A stretch of DNA of 64,000 nucleotides from Psychroflexus gondwanensis ACAM 44. GTDB lineage: Bacteria; Bacteroidota; Bacteroidia; Flavobacteriales; Flavobacteriaceae. This document shows, in pieces, positions 43,479-52,531 of the stretch. The first letter of the stretch is position 1; each line of letters begins with the position of its first letter. The DNA is taken from contig NZ_APLF01000009.1 of the NCBI RefSeq assembly GCF_000355905.1, positions 186,001 to 250,000 of the forward strand, written 5' to 3'. The notes beneath the pieces were generated by a model. That model was not told the origin of the DNA. It searched no databases and saw nothing but the letters and a program-made list of their open reading frames with translations. Position numbers and translations under genes: made by a program.

Positions 43479-44390
43479 TTGAAACTACACATAACAAATG
43501 AGACCTCTAGACTTAAATCTGTAGTTCTAGGTGTTGCCAATTCTAATGGAGGTGAGCCTGATCTTGAAGAAGCTTACGATCCAAAATCAATTAAACACAT
43601 CAAGGAAGGGACTTACCCTAAAGAAAAAGATATGGTAGAAGAGATGGATGCTGTTGCGTCTATTCTAAAAAAATACAATGTTGAAGTTTTTAGACCTCAG
43701 ATTATTAAAGATTACAACCAAATATTTTCTAGAGATATTGGTTTTGTGATAGATGATAAATTTGTCTTTGCCAATATCCTACCAGATCGTGAAAAAGAAA
43801 TAAAAGCAATTGATTTTGTAATAAAGACTTTGGATGATGACAACAAAATAAGGCTCCCAGAACATTGCCATATTGAAGGTGGAGATGTCATGCCACATGG
43901 AGATTATATCCTTGTAGGAACCTATAGGGGAGAGGATTATTCCGATTTTATTACTGCCAGAACCAATGTAGAAGCTGTAGATGAGCTTCAGAAATTATTT
44001 CCTCATAAAACTGTAAAATCCTTTAATCTTAGGAAGTCCAATACAGATCCGAAAGCGAATGCGTTGCATTTGGACTGCTGTTTTCAACCTGTTGGGGATA
44101 AGTTTGCCATTATTCATAAAAACGGATTTTTAGAGGAAGAGGAGTATAATTGGTTAGTCGACCTTTATGGAAAAGATCAAGTCTTTGAAATTGATGCTCA
44201 AGACATGTATGATATGAATAGCAATATTTTTTCAATTTCTGAAAAAGTGGTTATTTCTGATGCCTATTTTAAGCGATTAAATGCTTGGCTGACTTCAAAG
44301 GGAATACTAGTAGAAACTGTAGATTATAGAGAAATTGCTAAACAAGAAGGTTTGTTGAGATGTTCAACATTGCCTTTAATAAGAGAATAA
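43479..44390 (+). CDS. Arginine deiminase / dimethylargininase family protein
   Basis: 303 residues with a TTG start at 43479; no ATG is suitably placed, and the promoter box is directly upstream. It has the pentein-fold guanidino-modifying site: SRDIGFV near residue 88, HIEGGDVM (Glu and Asp contacts), the catalytic His in ALHLDCCF and the nucleophile Cys in GLLRCSTLPL close to the C-terminus. Possible substrates are arginine, methylarginines or citrulline-like compounds. The next gene, in the same superfamily, begins directly after its stop codon, so the two probably work in one degradation step or pathway. Confidence 0.85.
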   Translation: MKLHITNETSRLKSVVLGVANSNGGEPDLEEAYDPKSIKHIKEGTYPKEKDMVEEMDAVASILKKYNVEVFRPQIIKDYNQIFSRDIGFVIDDKFVFANILPDREKEIKAIDFVIKTLDDDNKIRLPEHCHIEGGDVMPHGDYILVGTYRGEDYSDFITARTNVEAVDELQKLFPHKTVKSFNLRKSNTDPKANALHLDCCFQPVGDKFAIIHKNGFLEEEEYNWLVDLYGKDQVFEIDAQDMYDMNSNIFSISEKVVISDAYFKRLNAWLTSKGILVETVDYREIAKQEGLLRCSTLPLIRE

Positions 44391-45323
44391 ATGAAACAAA
44401 TTACAGATACACTAGTGATGATTCGCCCTGTTAACTTCAGAATGAATGAAGAAACAGCAGTGAATAATTACTTTCAACACACCACGGAAGACTTGCAGGA
44501 AACGGTCAATGCTAAAGCACAGAAGGAATTTGATGCGTTTGCAGATAAGTTGAAAGCTGTTGGGGTTAACCTTATAGTAATCGACGATATTGCTTCTCAA
44601 GATACTCCAGATTCTATTTTTCCAAATAACTGGGTTTCCTTTCATGAAAATGGAGATGTAGCCCTTTATCCCATGTTTGCTAAAAATAGGCGAAAAGAGA
44701 GACGTGAGGATATTTTTAAAACCATCGAAGCTGAAGGTCGATTCATCAGAAACTTTATAGATTATACCTCTGCGGAGCAAGAGGATGTTTTTCTAGAAGG
44801 GACAGGAAGCTTGATTTTGGATCGGGCAAATAGTAAAGCCTATTGTGCGTTATCACCAAGAGCAGACGAAGATTTAGTTATCGAGTTTTGCGAAGATTTT
44901 GAGTACACTCCAATTATATTCAATGCTTACCAAAGTTTCAAAGGAGAAAGACTTCCCATCTATCACACCAATGTTATGATGTGTGTAGCCGAAGAATTTG
45001 CAGTGATCTGCTTAGACACTATCGACGATAAAAAGGAAAAGAAATTAGTTGCCGATAGTCTTATGCAAGATGGAAAAGAAATTATTTCTATTTCTGAAGA
45101 ACAGATGAATAATTTTGCAGGAAATATGCTTCAAGTACAAGGCAAAGCTGATAAGTTCTTGGTAATGAGCCAAACTGCTCATCAGGCACTAACTCAAAAC
45201 CAGATTAAAACTATAGAAAAGTATTGTAAAATTTTAAGCAGTGATTTAGAGACTATAGAAACGCATGGCGGTGGAAGTGCAAGGTGCATGCTGGCAGAAG
45301 TATTTATACCTAAAGCAGTTTAA
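44391..45323 (+). CDS. ctlX: Citrulline utilization hydrolase CtlX family
   Basis: 310 residues matching the CtlX group of the amidinotransferase/pentein superfamily: VMIRPVNFRMNEETAVNNYF at the N-terminus, DSIFPNNWVSFHENGDVALY, EGTGSLILDRANSKAYCALS, the catalytic His region (YHTNVMMCVAEEFAVIC) and the nucleophile Cys in GGGSARCMLAEVF. Members hydrolyse citrulline or related guanidino/ureido compounds. It is coupled with the preceding family member and ends in a terminator shared with recQ. Confidence 0.88.
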   Translation: MKQITDTLVMIRPVNFRMNEETAVNNYFQHTTEDLQETVNAKAQKEFDAFADKLKAVGVNLIVIDDIASQDTPDSIFPNNWVSFHENGDVALYPMFAKNRRKERREDIFKTIEAEGRFIRNFIDYTSAEQEDVFLEGTGSLILDRANSKAYCALSPRADEDLVIEFCEDFEYTPIIFNAYQSFKGERLPIYHTNVMMCVAEEFAVICLDTIDDKKEKKLVADSLMQDGKEIISISEEQMNNFAGNMLQVQGKADKFLVMSQTAHQALTQNQIKTIEKYCKILSSDLETIETHGGGSARCMLAEVFIPKAV

Positions 45324-45342
45324 AAAAAGACGCATATAATCT

Positions 45343-45372
45343 AAAAAGCCAGCTTCTAGAAGCTGGCTTTTT
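45343..45372. terminator. Bidirectional terminator between ctlX and recQ
   Basis: A perfect 30-base palindrome: AAAAAGCCAGCTTCTAGAAG continuing to CTGGCTTTTT. Both convergent genes can use it; it begins 20 bases after the ctlX stop and ends three bases before the recQ stop codon. Confidence 0.9.
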
Positions 45373-45375
45373 AAT

Positions 45376-47562
45376 TTAATTAGCTTCTTCGCTAATAAAT
45401 TTTATTCGATATAATCTCAGTTCTTCTTCATCGTAATCACCATCAAACTCTTCAATAGCTTCGTTAATACTGTCTGAATTGGCTTCCAAGAAATAATCGT
45501 GAATTTCTTCTTGTTGGTCTTCGTCTAAAATATCGTCTAGCCAGTAATTGATGTTTAATTTAGTTCCGCTAAATACAATAGCTTCCATTTCTTTAATAAA
45601 TTGCTTCATTTCAAAACCTTTGCCATCAGCAATGTCCGTTAATGGTAGTTTCCTGTCTATGTTTTGAATAATATATAGCTTGTTAGCACTATTGGCACCA
45701 GTACTTTTTACTACCAAATCGTCTGGTCTTAAAATATCGTTTTCTTCAACATAATCTTGAATCAACTGTATAAACTCTTTTCCAAACTTTTTAGCCTTGC
45801 CTTCACCAACACCATGAATGTTGACCATTTCTTCTGAGCTGATGGGATATTTTAAAGCCATGTCTTCTAAAGAAGGATCTTGAAACACCACAAATGGGGG
45901 GATTTCCTTTCTTTTGGCTACTTTTTTTCTAAGATCTTTTAGCATCTTTAGTAGCCTTTCGTCGGTTCCTCCAGAAGGTTTGGCGGATGTGTTGATAGAC
46001 GATAGGTTGCTAAAGTCATTATCTTCTGTCATCATGAAAGAAGTATTGTTCTTTAAAAACTCTTCTCCTTTAGGTTGTAATTTGACAACTCCATAAGACT
46101 CCAATTCTTTTTTAAGGAATCCTGAAATGATCACTTGGCGCAATAAAGCTGTCCAGTAGCTTGCAGGTTTACCTTTGCCAGCTCCAAAAATCTTAAGCTT
46201 TTCAGCTTTATTAGATTTTATGAGGACATTGGTCTTTCCGCAAATGGTGTGAACTATTTCTTTAGATTTAAATAATTGTCCGGTTTCTATTACCGCTTTT
46301 AGTATTAAATCCACGTCATCTTTAGCTTCTTTTTTCTTTTTAGGATAGCGTACATTATCATCCATGTCACCACCTTCACCGGTTTCATTATCAAATTCTT
46401 CACCGAAATAATGTAAAATATACTTTCTCCGTGAAATAGAACTTTCAGCAAAAGCAACCACATCTTGTAGTAAAGCATGACCTATTTCTTGTTCAGCAAT
46501 AGGCTTTCCGCTCATGAATTTCTCAAGCTTCTCTATGTCTTTATGATTATAGTAGGCAACACAATGGCCTTCACCACCATCTCTTCCTGCTCTTCCAGTT
46601 TCTTGATAATAACTTTCTATACTTTTTGGAATGTCATTATGAACCACAAATCGAACATCGGGTTTATCGATGCCCATCCCAAAAGCAATAGTTGCCACTA
46701 CGACATCTATATCTTCCATCAAAAACATATCTTGATGCCTGCTTCTTGTTTTAGCATCCAGTCCAGCGTGATAGGGAACGGCTTTAACACCATTGACTTG
46801 AAGAGCTTGTGACAATTGCTCTACTCGCTTTCTGCTTAGGCAATAGATAATGCCGCTTTTACCCGAGTTCTTCTTAACAAATTTTATAATGTCAGAATCT
46901 ACATCATCTGTTTTTGGACGAATCTCGTAGTATAAGTTTGGTCTGTTAAAAGAAGCCTTGAAGGTTGTAGCATCTGGAATCCTTAGGTTTTTAAGGATGT
47001 CTTCTTGAACTTTAGGAGTCGCAGTAGCTGTAAGACCAATTATAGGAATATTCTCTCCTATGCGTTCAATAATATTTTTTAAGTTTCGATATTCAGGTCT
47101 AAAATCATGCCCCCATTCCGAGATACAATGGGCTTCATCTATGGCTAAAAAAGAAATAGTTTCGCCTTTTAGAAACTCGATGTATTCAGTTTTAGTAAGA
47201 GATTCTGGAGCAACATAGACCAGCTTGGTAATGCCGCTAGAAATATCTTCCTTGACCTGCTTGACTTGTGTTTTATTCAAAGATGAATTCAAAACATGGG
47301 CAACCCCGTGGTGATCAGAAATATTTCTCATCGCATCCACTTGGTTTTTCATAAGGGCTATAAGTGGAGAGACGACTATGGCTGTTCCCTCCTTAATTAA
47401 TGCGGGTAGTTGATAACATAAAGATTTGCCTCCACCAGTTGGCATGATGACAAATGTATCTTTATTCGCAATAATGCTTTTTATAACCTGTTCCTGAAGA
47501 CCTTTGAACTCGTTAAAACCAAAGTATTTCTTTAATTCTTGATGTAAATTGATTTGTTCCAA
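45376..47562 (-). CDS. recQ: ATP-dependent DNA helicase RecQ
   Basis: 728 residues with a TTG start at 47562 (MEQINLHQELKKYFGFNEFK in translation); the first available ATG would remove conserved sequence. Helicase motifs are intact: GFNEFKGLQEQVI (motif 0), MPTGGGKSLCYQLPA (Walker A), AIDEAHCISEWGHDFR (DEAH box), QETGRAGRDG (motif VI). An RQC region follows and an HRDC-like domain is near residues 530–610 (FVVFQDPSLEDMALKYPISS, VHGVGEGKAKKFG). It restarts and repairs stalled forks. Divergent from the KpsF-type gene. Confidence 0.93.
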   Translation of the reverse strand: MEQINLHQELKKYFGFNEFKGLQEQVIKSIIANKDTFVIMPTGGGKSLCYQLPALIKEGTAIVVSPLIALMKNQVDAMRNISDHHGVAHVLNSSLNKTQVKQVKEDISSGITKLVYVAPESLTKTEYIEFLKGETISFLAIDEAHCISEWGHDFRPEYRNLKNIIERIGENIPIIGLTATATPKVQEDILKNLRIPDATTFKASFNRPNLYYEIRPKTDDVDSDIIKFVKKNSGKSGIIYCLSRKRVEQLSQALQVNGVKAVPYHAGLDAKTRSRHQDMFLMEDIDVVVATIAFGMGIDKPDVRFVVHNDIPKSIESYYQETGRAGRDGGEGHCVAYYNHKDIEKLEKFMSGKPIAEQEIGHALLQDVVAFAESSISRRKYILHYFGEEFDNETGEGGDMDDNVRYPKKKKEAKDDVDLILKAVIETGQLFKSKEIVHTICGKTNVLIKSNKAEKLKIFGAGKGKPASYWTALLRQVIISGFLKKELESYGVVKLQPKGEEFLKNNTSFMMTEDNDFSNLSSINTSAKPSGGTDERLLKMLKDLRKKVAKRKEIPPFVVFQDPSLEDMALKYPISSEEMVNIHGVGEGKAKKFGKEFIQLIQDYVEENDILRPDDLVVKSTGANSANKLYIIQNIDRKLPLTDIADGKGFEMKQFIKEMEAIVFSGTKLNINYWLDDILDEDQQEEIHDYFLEANSDSINEAIEEFDGDYDEEELRLYRIKFISEEAN

Positions 47563-47588
47563 TTGAAATATTACTATTTAGTTTTATT

Positions 47589-47596
47589 TACCTTTG
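47589..47596 (+). promoter_or_regulatory. Candidate −7 box, KpsF-type isomerase gene
   Basis: TACCTTTG matches TAnnTTTG, 55 bases before the ATG at 47652. It abuts the opposing −7 box for recQ. Confidence 0.5.
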
Positions 47597-47604
47597 CAAA
47601 ATTA
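47597..47604 (-). promoter_or_regulatory. Candidate −7 box, recQ
   Basis: CAAAATTA on the plus strand reads TAATTTTG on the minus strand, 34 bases before the recQ TTG. Directly adjacent to the opposing box, so the two promoters probably compete. Confidence 0.5.
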
Positions 47605-47651
47605 AATATACGCATTCTTTACAAGCGTGCAATTATTAAATATAGCAAATT

Positions 47652-48614
47652 ATGGAAGATGTAGCGATACAATCTTACGCCAAAGATATAATACTAATGG
47701 AGTCCAAGGCAATACAAAACCTTGAAGCTTCAATCGATAAGTCTTTTTCTGACGCTGTGAAGTCTATTTTTGACTCTAAAGGACGGGTAATTATTACCGG
47801 CATTGGTAAAAGTGCAATTATTGCTACTAAAATTGTAGCGACTTTAAATTCAACGGGAACCCCTGCTGTTTTTATGCATGCTGCAGATGCCATTCACGGC
47901 GATCTTGGAACTATTTTAAAAGACGATATTGTAATTTGTATTTCAAAAAGCGGGAATACGCCAGAAATAAAGGTCCTTGCACCGCTTATCAAAAATTTCA
48001 AAAATACATTAATCGCGATTACAGGAAACAAAGATTCTTTTTTGGGTAAGCAAGCTGATTTTGTACTCAATACATTTGTTGAAAAAGAAGCCTGTCCTAA
48101 TAATCTGGCCCCTACCACTAGCACAACAGCTCAATTAGTGATGGGAGATGCATTAGCGGTATGTTTATTGAAATTACGCGGATTTTCAAGTGATGATTTT
48201 GCGAAATTCCACCCAGGCGGAGCTTTAGGTAAAACGCTTTACTTGAGAGTAAGCGATATCACCTCACAAAATATGAAACCACAGGTGAACCCAGAAACGC
48301 CTCTTAAGGATGTTATTGTTGAGATTTCAAGAAATATGCTTGGGGTGACTGCAGTTATAGAAAATGAAGAAGTTGTTGGCATTATTACAGATGGAGATTT
48401 GAGGCGGATGTTAAGTACTACTGATAACTTCACCAAACTGAAAGCTAAAGATATAATGACCAAAAGCCCTAAAACTATTGCCAACTCTGCGATGGCTATT
48501 GATGCCCTAGATCTTTTGGAAACCTATGATATTACGCAACTCGTCTCTCATGAAAATGGAAAATATGCTGGAGTGGTCCACCTTCATAATCTCGTAAAAG
48601 AAGGCATTATATAA
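47652..48614 (+). CDS. D-arabinose 5-phosphate isomerase, KpsF/GutQ family
   Basis: 320 residues: an N-terminal SIS sugar isomerase domain (GRVIITGIGKSAIIATKIVA, CISKSGNTPEIK, HPGGALGKTLYLRV) and two C-terminal CBS domains (about residues 205–320). It converts ribulose 5-phosphate to arabinose 5-phosphate, the first step to KDO for LPS. KDO synthesis genes are not nearby. It is followed after one base by tatC. Confidence 0.93.
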   Translation: MEDVAIQSYAKDIILMESKAIQNLEASIDKSFSDAVKSIFDSKGRVIITGIGKSAIIATKIVATLNSTGTPAVFMHAADAIHGDLGTILKDDIVICISKSGNTPEIKVLAPLIKNFKNTLIAITGNKDSFLGKQADFVLNTFVEKEACPNNLAPTTSTTAQLVMGDALAVCLLKLRGFSSDDFAKFHPGGALGKTLYLRVSDITSQNMKPQVNPETPLKDVIVEISRNMLGVTAVIENEEVVGIITDGDLRRMLSTTDNFTKLKAKDIMTKSPKTIANSAMAIDALDLLETYDITQLVSHENGKYAGVVHLHNLVKEGII

Positions 48615-48615
48615 T

Positions 48616-49458
48616 ATGGCTAAATCCAAGCAAAAGAAAAACCCAAACGAAATGTCTTTTTTAGATCATCTTGAAGATCTAAGATGGCATTTATTGAGAG
48701 CAACAATCGCCATCCTTATTGGGGGTGCCATTGCTTTTGGGTTGAAGTCTTTCATTTTTGATGTGATTATATTTGGACCAAAGCGGGCAGATTTTTATAC
48801 CTATAGTGTGTTGTGTAATATTTCCGAGTACTTTGGAATGCAAGAAAGTTTTTGTTTCGATGAGCTTCCTTTCAGAATACAAAGTAGGACCATGGCTGGG
48901 CAATTTAGTGCTCACATTTGGACTTCTATTACCGCTGGTTTTATAATAGCTTTTCCTTATGTTATCTATCAATTTTGGGCTTTTATAGCCCCTGGATTAG
49001 CCTCTTCAGAGAAGAAAAATGCAAGGTGGTTTATCATTGTCACCTCATTCTTGTTTTTCTTAGGGGTCTTCTTTGGATATTATGTCATCACTCCTTTATC
49101 GGTTAATTTCTTAGGGAGTTATACCGTGAGTCAAGAAGTCTTCAACGATTTCGATTTAAGCAGCTATATAGGTTTGGTAAGAGCCTCTGTACTCGCTAGT
49201 GGATTAATTTTCGAACTGCCTGTTATCATATATTTTTTAACCAAAGTAGGCTTGGTAACCCCAGAATTTTTAAGGAAAAACCGAAAGTACTCTTTGGTGT
49301 TTATATTGATTATTTCAGCATTAATAACTCCTCCAGATATCGCCAGCCAAGTGATTGTTGCAATACCGGTTTTGGTTTTATATGAAGTGAGCATTTTCAT
49401 TTCCAAATTGGTTTTAAGAAAGCAACGTAAAGAAGAAAAAAGAAAAAAAAATAAATAA
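48616..49458 (+). CDS. tatC: Sec-independent protein translocase TatC
   Basis: 280 residues with six predicted membrane helices. The cytoplasmic N-terminal signature MSFLDHLEDLRWHLLRA is the twin-arginine signal contact site; FAFPYVIYQFWAFIAPGL-like segment (AFPYVIYQFWAFIAPGLASS) follows. It recognises twin-arginine signal peptides. A large loop after the first helix (about residues 45–85) is a feature of Bacteroidetes TatC. Other tat genes are not in the window. The C-terminus is Lys/Glu-rich. Confidence 0.94.
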   Translation: MAKSKQKKNPNEMSFLDHLEDLRWHLLRATIAILIGGAIAFGLKSFIFDVIIFGPKRADFYTYSVLCNISEYFGMQESFCFDELPFRIQSRTMAGQFSAHIWTSITAGFIIAFPYVIYQFWAFIAPGLASSEKKNARWFIIVTSFLFFLGVFFGYYVITPLSVNFLGSYTVSQEVFNDFDLSSYIGLVRASVLASGLIFELPVIIYFLTKVGLVTPEFLRKNRKYSLVFILIISALITPPDIASQVIVAIPVLVLYEVSIFISKLVLRKQRKEEKRKKNK

Positions 49459-49460
49459 TT

Positions 49461-49820
49461 ATGATGGATTTAGTAGATGAATTTGAGGCGTATAGAGCCA
49501 AAATGAATGGAAAGATTTTAGATGAAAACAATAAAGTTCTTAAACGAATTTTTAACTTAGATACCAATTCCTTTACAGAAGGAGCTTTGGACGTAAAGAC
49601 CAAAGAATTATTAGGTCTAGTTTCTTCTCTGGTCTTGAGATGTGATGATTGTGTGAAATATCACCTAGAGTCCTCTTATAAAGAAGGCCTGAAAAGAGCT
49701 CAAGTTGTTGAGGCTCTAAGTATTGGTATTTTGGTAGGGGGGACGATAGTTATTCCTCACCTAAGAAGGGCTTTTGAATATTGGGAAGCTTTAGAACAGA
49801 AGTTTGGAAAAACAGAATAA
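49461..49820 (+). CDS. Carboxymuconolactone decarboxylase (CMD) family protein
   Basis: 119 residues of the AhpD/CMD fold, with the CxxC redox-like motif in LRCDDCVKYHLESSYKEG (about residues 57–74) and the conserved His. Two ATG codons lie in tandem (49461 and 49464). Such proteins are often peroxidase-like; the exact substrate is unknown. It starts two bases after tatC and is likely in the same operon. Confidence 0.87.
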   Translation: MMDLVDEFEAYRAKMNGKILDENNKVLKRIFNLDTNSFTEGALDVKTKELLGLVSSLVLRCDDCVKYHLESSYKEGLKRAQVVEALSIGILVGGTIVIPHLRRAFEYWEALEQKFGKTE

Positions 49821-49838
49821 AACAACTAATTTTTGGGT

Positions 49839-50504
49839 ATGAAACCACTATTACCAACCATAGTTAGACTTTTTGCATATGCAGGCCTCATGTTTATTAT
49901 GGCTTTAGTCATTCAATTTGACTTTGCTGAAGGTGAAGTGAAAGAAGATTCTCTTATTGAAATCACACAAGAAATTTTGCTTTTTGTGAGCTCCATTCTT
50001 TTAATTGTGTTTAGCTCGAAGGCTAAAGACTTTAAAATCTTTAACTTGACATTGGCAGGGTTTCTTGGGGTTCATTTCGTTAGAGAATTTGATTTTTGGC
50101 TAAATACACAGTTATTTGATAAAGCTTGGCAGGTTCTAGCCCTCATCATTCTAGTGTTGATTGTCGTTATGGTCATCAGAAATTGGAAAAAATTCATTCT
50201 TGAATTTGTAGCAATATCAAAAACCTATGGGTTTGCCTTTTTCTTTTCAGGACTTATTATCCTTCATGTTTTTTCAAGACTCTATGGGCGTAAACTGATA
50301 TGGATAGACTTGTTAAGGGATACCCATGACAAGTATGTTATTGAAGAGAATGGAGAAAAGGTTATTGCTTTAAGAGATTTTATGCGACCGGTTAAAGATG
50401 CTTCTGAAGAAAGTATTGAGCTATTAGCCTACTCGATTATTTTAATTGGTGTAGTTGAGATGATTATGTTTGGTGTAAAATCTTCTAAAAATATACAGTC
50501 ATGA
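49839..50504 (+). CDS. Membrane protein of unknown function, about six helices
   Basis: 221 residues from the ATG at 49839; a TTG two codons earlier is possible but less likely. I do not recognise a family. It has about six hydrophobic segments (IVRLFAYAGLMFIMALVIQF, LLFVSSILLIVFSSKA, VLALIILVLIVVMVIRNW, FAFFFSGLIILHVF, LLAYSIILIGVVEMIMFGV) and a charged loop (DTHDKYVIEENGEKVIALRD). It lies between the CMD gene and lptB, and its stop overlaps the lptB ATG (ATGA), suggesting coupled translation and perhaps an envelope role. Confidence 0.75.
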   Translation: MKPLLPTIVRLFAYAGLMFIMALVIQFDFAEGEVKEDSLIEITQEILLFVSSILLIVFSSKAKDFKIFNLTLAGFLGVHFVREFDFWLNTQLFDKAWQVLALIILVLIVVMVIRNWKKFILEFVAISKTYGFAFFFSGLIILHVFSRLYGRKLIWIDLLRDTHDKYVIEENGEKVIALRDFMRPVKDASEESIELLAYSIILIGVVEMIMFGVKSSKNIQS

Positions 50505-51256
50505 ATCCAAACCGTTCCACATTAAGAGCTGAAAACTTAATTAAAGCCTACAAAGGCGTTAAGGTCGTTAAAGGTATAAGTGTTGAAGTCACTCAGGGAG
50601 AAATCGTTGGACTTCTGGGTCCTAACGGTGCAGGAAAGACGACCTCTTTTTATATGATCGTGGGTTTGATAAAACCCAATGCGGGTCATATCTACCTTGA
50701 TAAGACGAACATCACGAAATTTCCAATGTATAAGAGGGCTCAAAATGGTATTGGTTATCTTGCTCAAGAGGCGTCAATATTTAGGAAATTGAGTATTGAA
50801 GATAATATCATGAGTGTCTTGGAGCTCACAGACCTTAATAAGAAAGAAAGAGAAGAAAAAATGGAATCTCTTATTAGTGAATTTGGTTTGAATCATATTC
50901 GAACAAATAGGGGTGACCTTTTGTCTGGTGGAGAAAGACGTCGGACCGAGATTGCCAGGGCTTTAGCCACAGACCCTAAATTTATTCTCCTAGATGAACC
51001 TTTTGCTGGTGTAGATCCTGTAGCCGTGGAGGATATTCAAAAAATTGTTGCCCAGCTTAAAAATAAAAACATTGGTATCTTAATTACAGATCACAATGTT
51101 CAGGAAACATTGGCGATTACAGATAGAACTTACCTCATGTTTGAGGGTGGAATTCTAAAGCATGGTGAGCCTGAAGAATTGGCTAACGATGAAATGGTTA
51201 GAAAAGTTTATTTAGGTCAGAATTTTGAGCTGCGTAAGAAAAAAATCTTTGAATAA
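50501..51256 (+). CDS. lptB: LPS export ABC transporter ATP-binding protein LptB
   Basis: 251 residues: Walker A GPNGAGKTT (about 38–46), Q-loop GYLAQEASIFRKLS, signature LSGGERRRTEIARAL, Walker B LLDEPFAGVDP and H-loop ITDHNVQET. Sequence is typical of LptB, the ATPase that powers LPS extraction from the inner membrane by LptFG. An lptF/G-type permease is encoded at 55268–56344 on the other strand. It overlaps the preceding membrane protein gene by four bases. Confidence 0.95.
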   Translation: MNPNRSTLRAENLIKAYKGVKVVKGISVEVTQGEIVGLLGPNGAGKTTSFYMIVGLIKPNAGHIYLDKTNITKFPMYKRAQNGIGYLAQEASIFRKLSIEDNIMSVLELTDLNKKEREEKMESLISEFGLNHIRTNRGDLLSGGERRRTEIARALATDPKFILLDEPFAGVDPVAVEDIQKIVAQLKNKNIGILITDHNVQETLAITDRTYLMFEGGILKHGEPEELANDEMVRKVYLGQNFELRKKKIFE

Positions 51257-51262
51257 AGTCTC

Positions 51263-52519
51263 CTAGGTTTTCTGCTTTTTCTTTTCAGCAGCAGGAAACA
51301 AAATATTATTGAGTATAAGTCTATAGCCAGGTGACTTGGGATGTAATTCCAATTCTGTTCTTGGATCGCCTACTCTGTGTTGATAATCCTCTGGATCGTG
51401 TCCACCGTAAAAGGTGAAAAAACCTTTTCCCTTTATGCCGTGAATGTATCTTGCTTCGTCATTGAGCTTATTTTTACCCATTACAAGAACATTAGATTTA
51501 ATATGATTAGGCTTAAAGGCTGTGGTTTGCCCCATAAAACCTTTTACCACTGCAGTATGATTTTGACAGAGCATTGTAGGAATGGGATCCCATTTTGCTG
51601 AATAATCCATTAAAGTGAAATAATCTTTAGCCTTCGGGATATTTCTGGTACTGGTCATATCTATGGACGAGTATTCATAAACCATAGGATCCTTTTCTAG
51701 GATATAATCGGTGAAAGCCATAGTTTTAGAATAGTCAATTTTATTTTGGTAACCAGAATCTGAAGGATCGCCGTCAAACATAGGCTCGCAGATATCGGTG
51801 CCTTCAGCAGAAAGAGCAATATCAAAAGAATCGGTCGCACTGCACATGGCGAACATAAAGCCTCCACCAATCACATACGCATTGATCTTTTTGGCAACAG
51901 CTAATTTGGCTTCAGACACTTTAGTATACCCTAGCGACTCTGCTAAAGCTTCAGCATCTTTTTTCTCCTGAATATACCAAGGAGCAGAGCGGTAAGCCCT
52001 ATAGAATTTCCCGTATTGGCCCGTAAAGTCTTCGTGGTGGAGGTGGAGCCAATCGTACAATAGCAATTCATCATTCAAAACACCTTCATCGTAGATGGTT
52101 TCGTAGGGGATTTCTGCAAATTCCAGAACCATAGTCACAGCATCATCCCATGGCACATTACCTTGTGGAGAATAGACTGCGATTTTTGGTGCTTTTTCGA
52201 GAAGAACCGCTTCCATGTTTTGAGAAGGACTGTTGATGGTTTCTAAAATTTTTTTTGTCTCAGCATCGGACTTAATTTCAAAAGATACGCCTCTAATGGT
52301 GCATTCGCGTTCTAAATCTTCAGAATAAGGAGATAAAAAAGAACCGCCTCTATAGTTAAGTAGCCATTGTATTTTTTGCTCTTTTTCCAACAACCAATAC
52401 GAAATGCCGTAAGCTTTTAGGTGATTGTCTTGGGTTTCAAAATCCATAGGAATTAGGATGAACTTGGAATACCCCGTAAAGCTCATCAGAAATACTAGAC
52501 TAAAAAGCAAACTCTTCAT
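51263..52519 (-). CDS. Secreted protein of the Bacteroidetes 'asparagine synthetase B'-named family
   Basis: 418 residues with a signal peptide (KSLLFSLVFLMSFTGYS). Homologues in Flavobacteria are often named asparagine synthetase B, but I see neither a class II glutamine amidotransferase Cys2 nor an SGGxDS ATP-pyrophosphatase motif; a signal peptide also argues against that role. Visible segments: AVYSPQGNVPWDDAVTMVLE, YVIGGGFMFAMCSATDSFDI, GKGFFTFYGGHDPEDYQHRV. The middle recalls type 1 amidotransferase-like or DUF4159-type folds. Function unknown. Downstream of dnaB by 12 bases; convergent with lptB with a six-base gap. Confidence 0.75.
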   Translation of the reverse strand: MKSLLFSLVFLMSFTGYSKFILIPMDFETQDNHLKAYGISYWLLEKEQKIQWLLNYRGGSFLSPYSEDLERECTIRGVSFEIKSDAETKKILETINSPSQNMEAVLLEKAPKIAVYSPQGNVPWDDAVTMVLEFAEIPYETIYDEGVLNDELLLYDWLHLHHEDFTGQYGKFYRAYRSAPWYIQEKKDAEALAESLGYTKVSEAKLAVAKKINAYVIGGGFMFAMCSATDSFDIALSAEGTDICEPMFDGDPSDSGYQNKIDYSKTMAFTDYILEKDPMVYEYSSIDMTSTRNIPKAKDYFTLMDYSAKWDPIPTMLCQNHTAVVKGFMGQTTAFKPNHIKSNVLVMGKNKLNDEARYIHGIKGKGFFTFYGGHDPEDYQHRVGDPRTELELHPKSPGYRLILNNILFPAAEKKKQKT

Positions 52520-52531
52520 AGGTGAGTAGTT

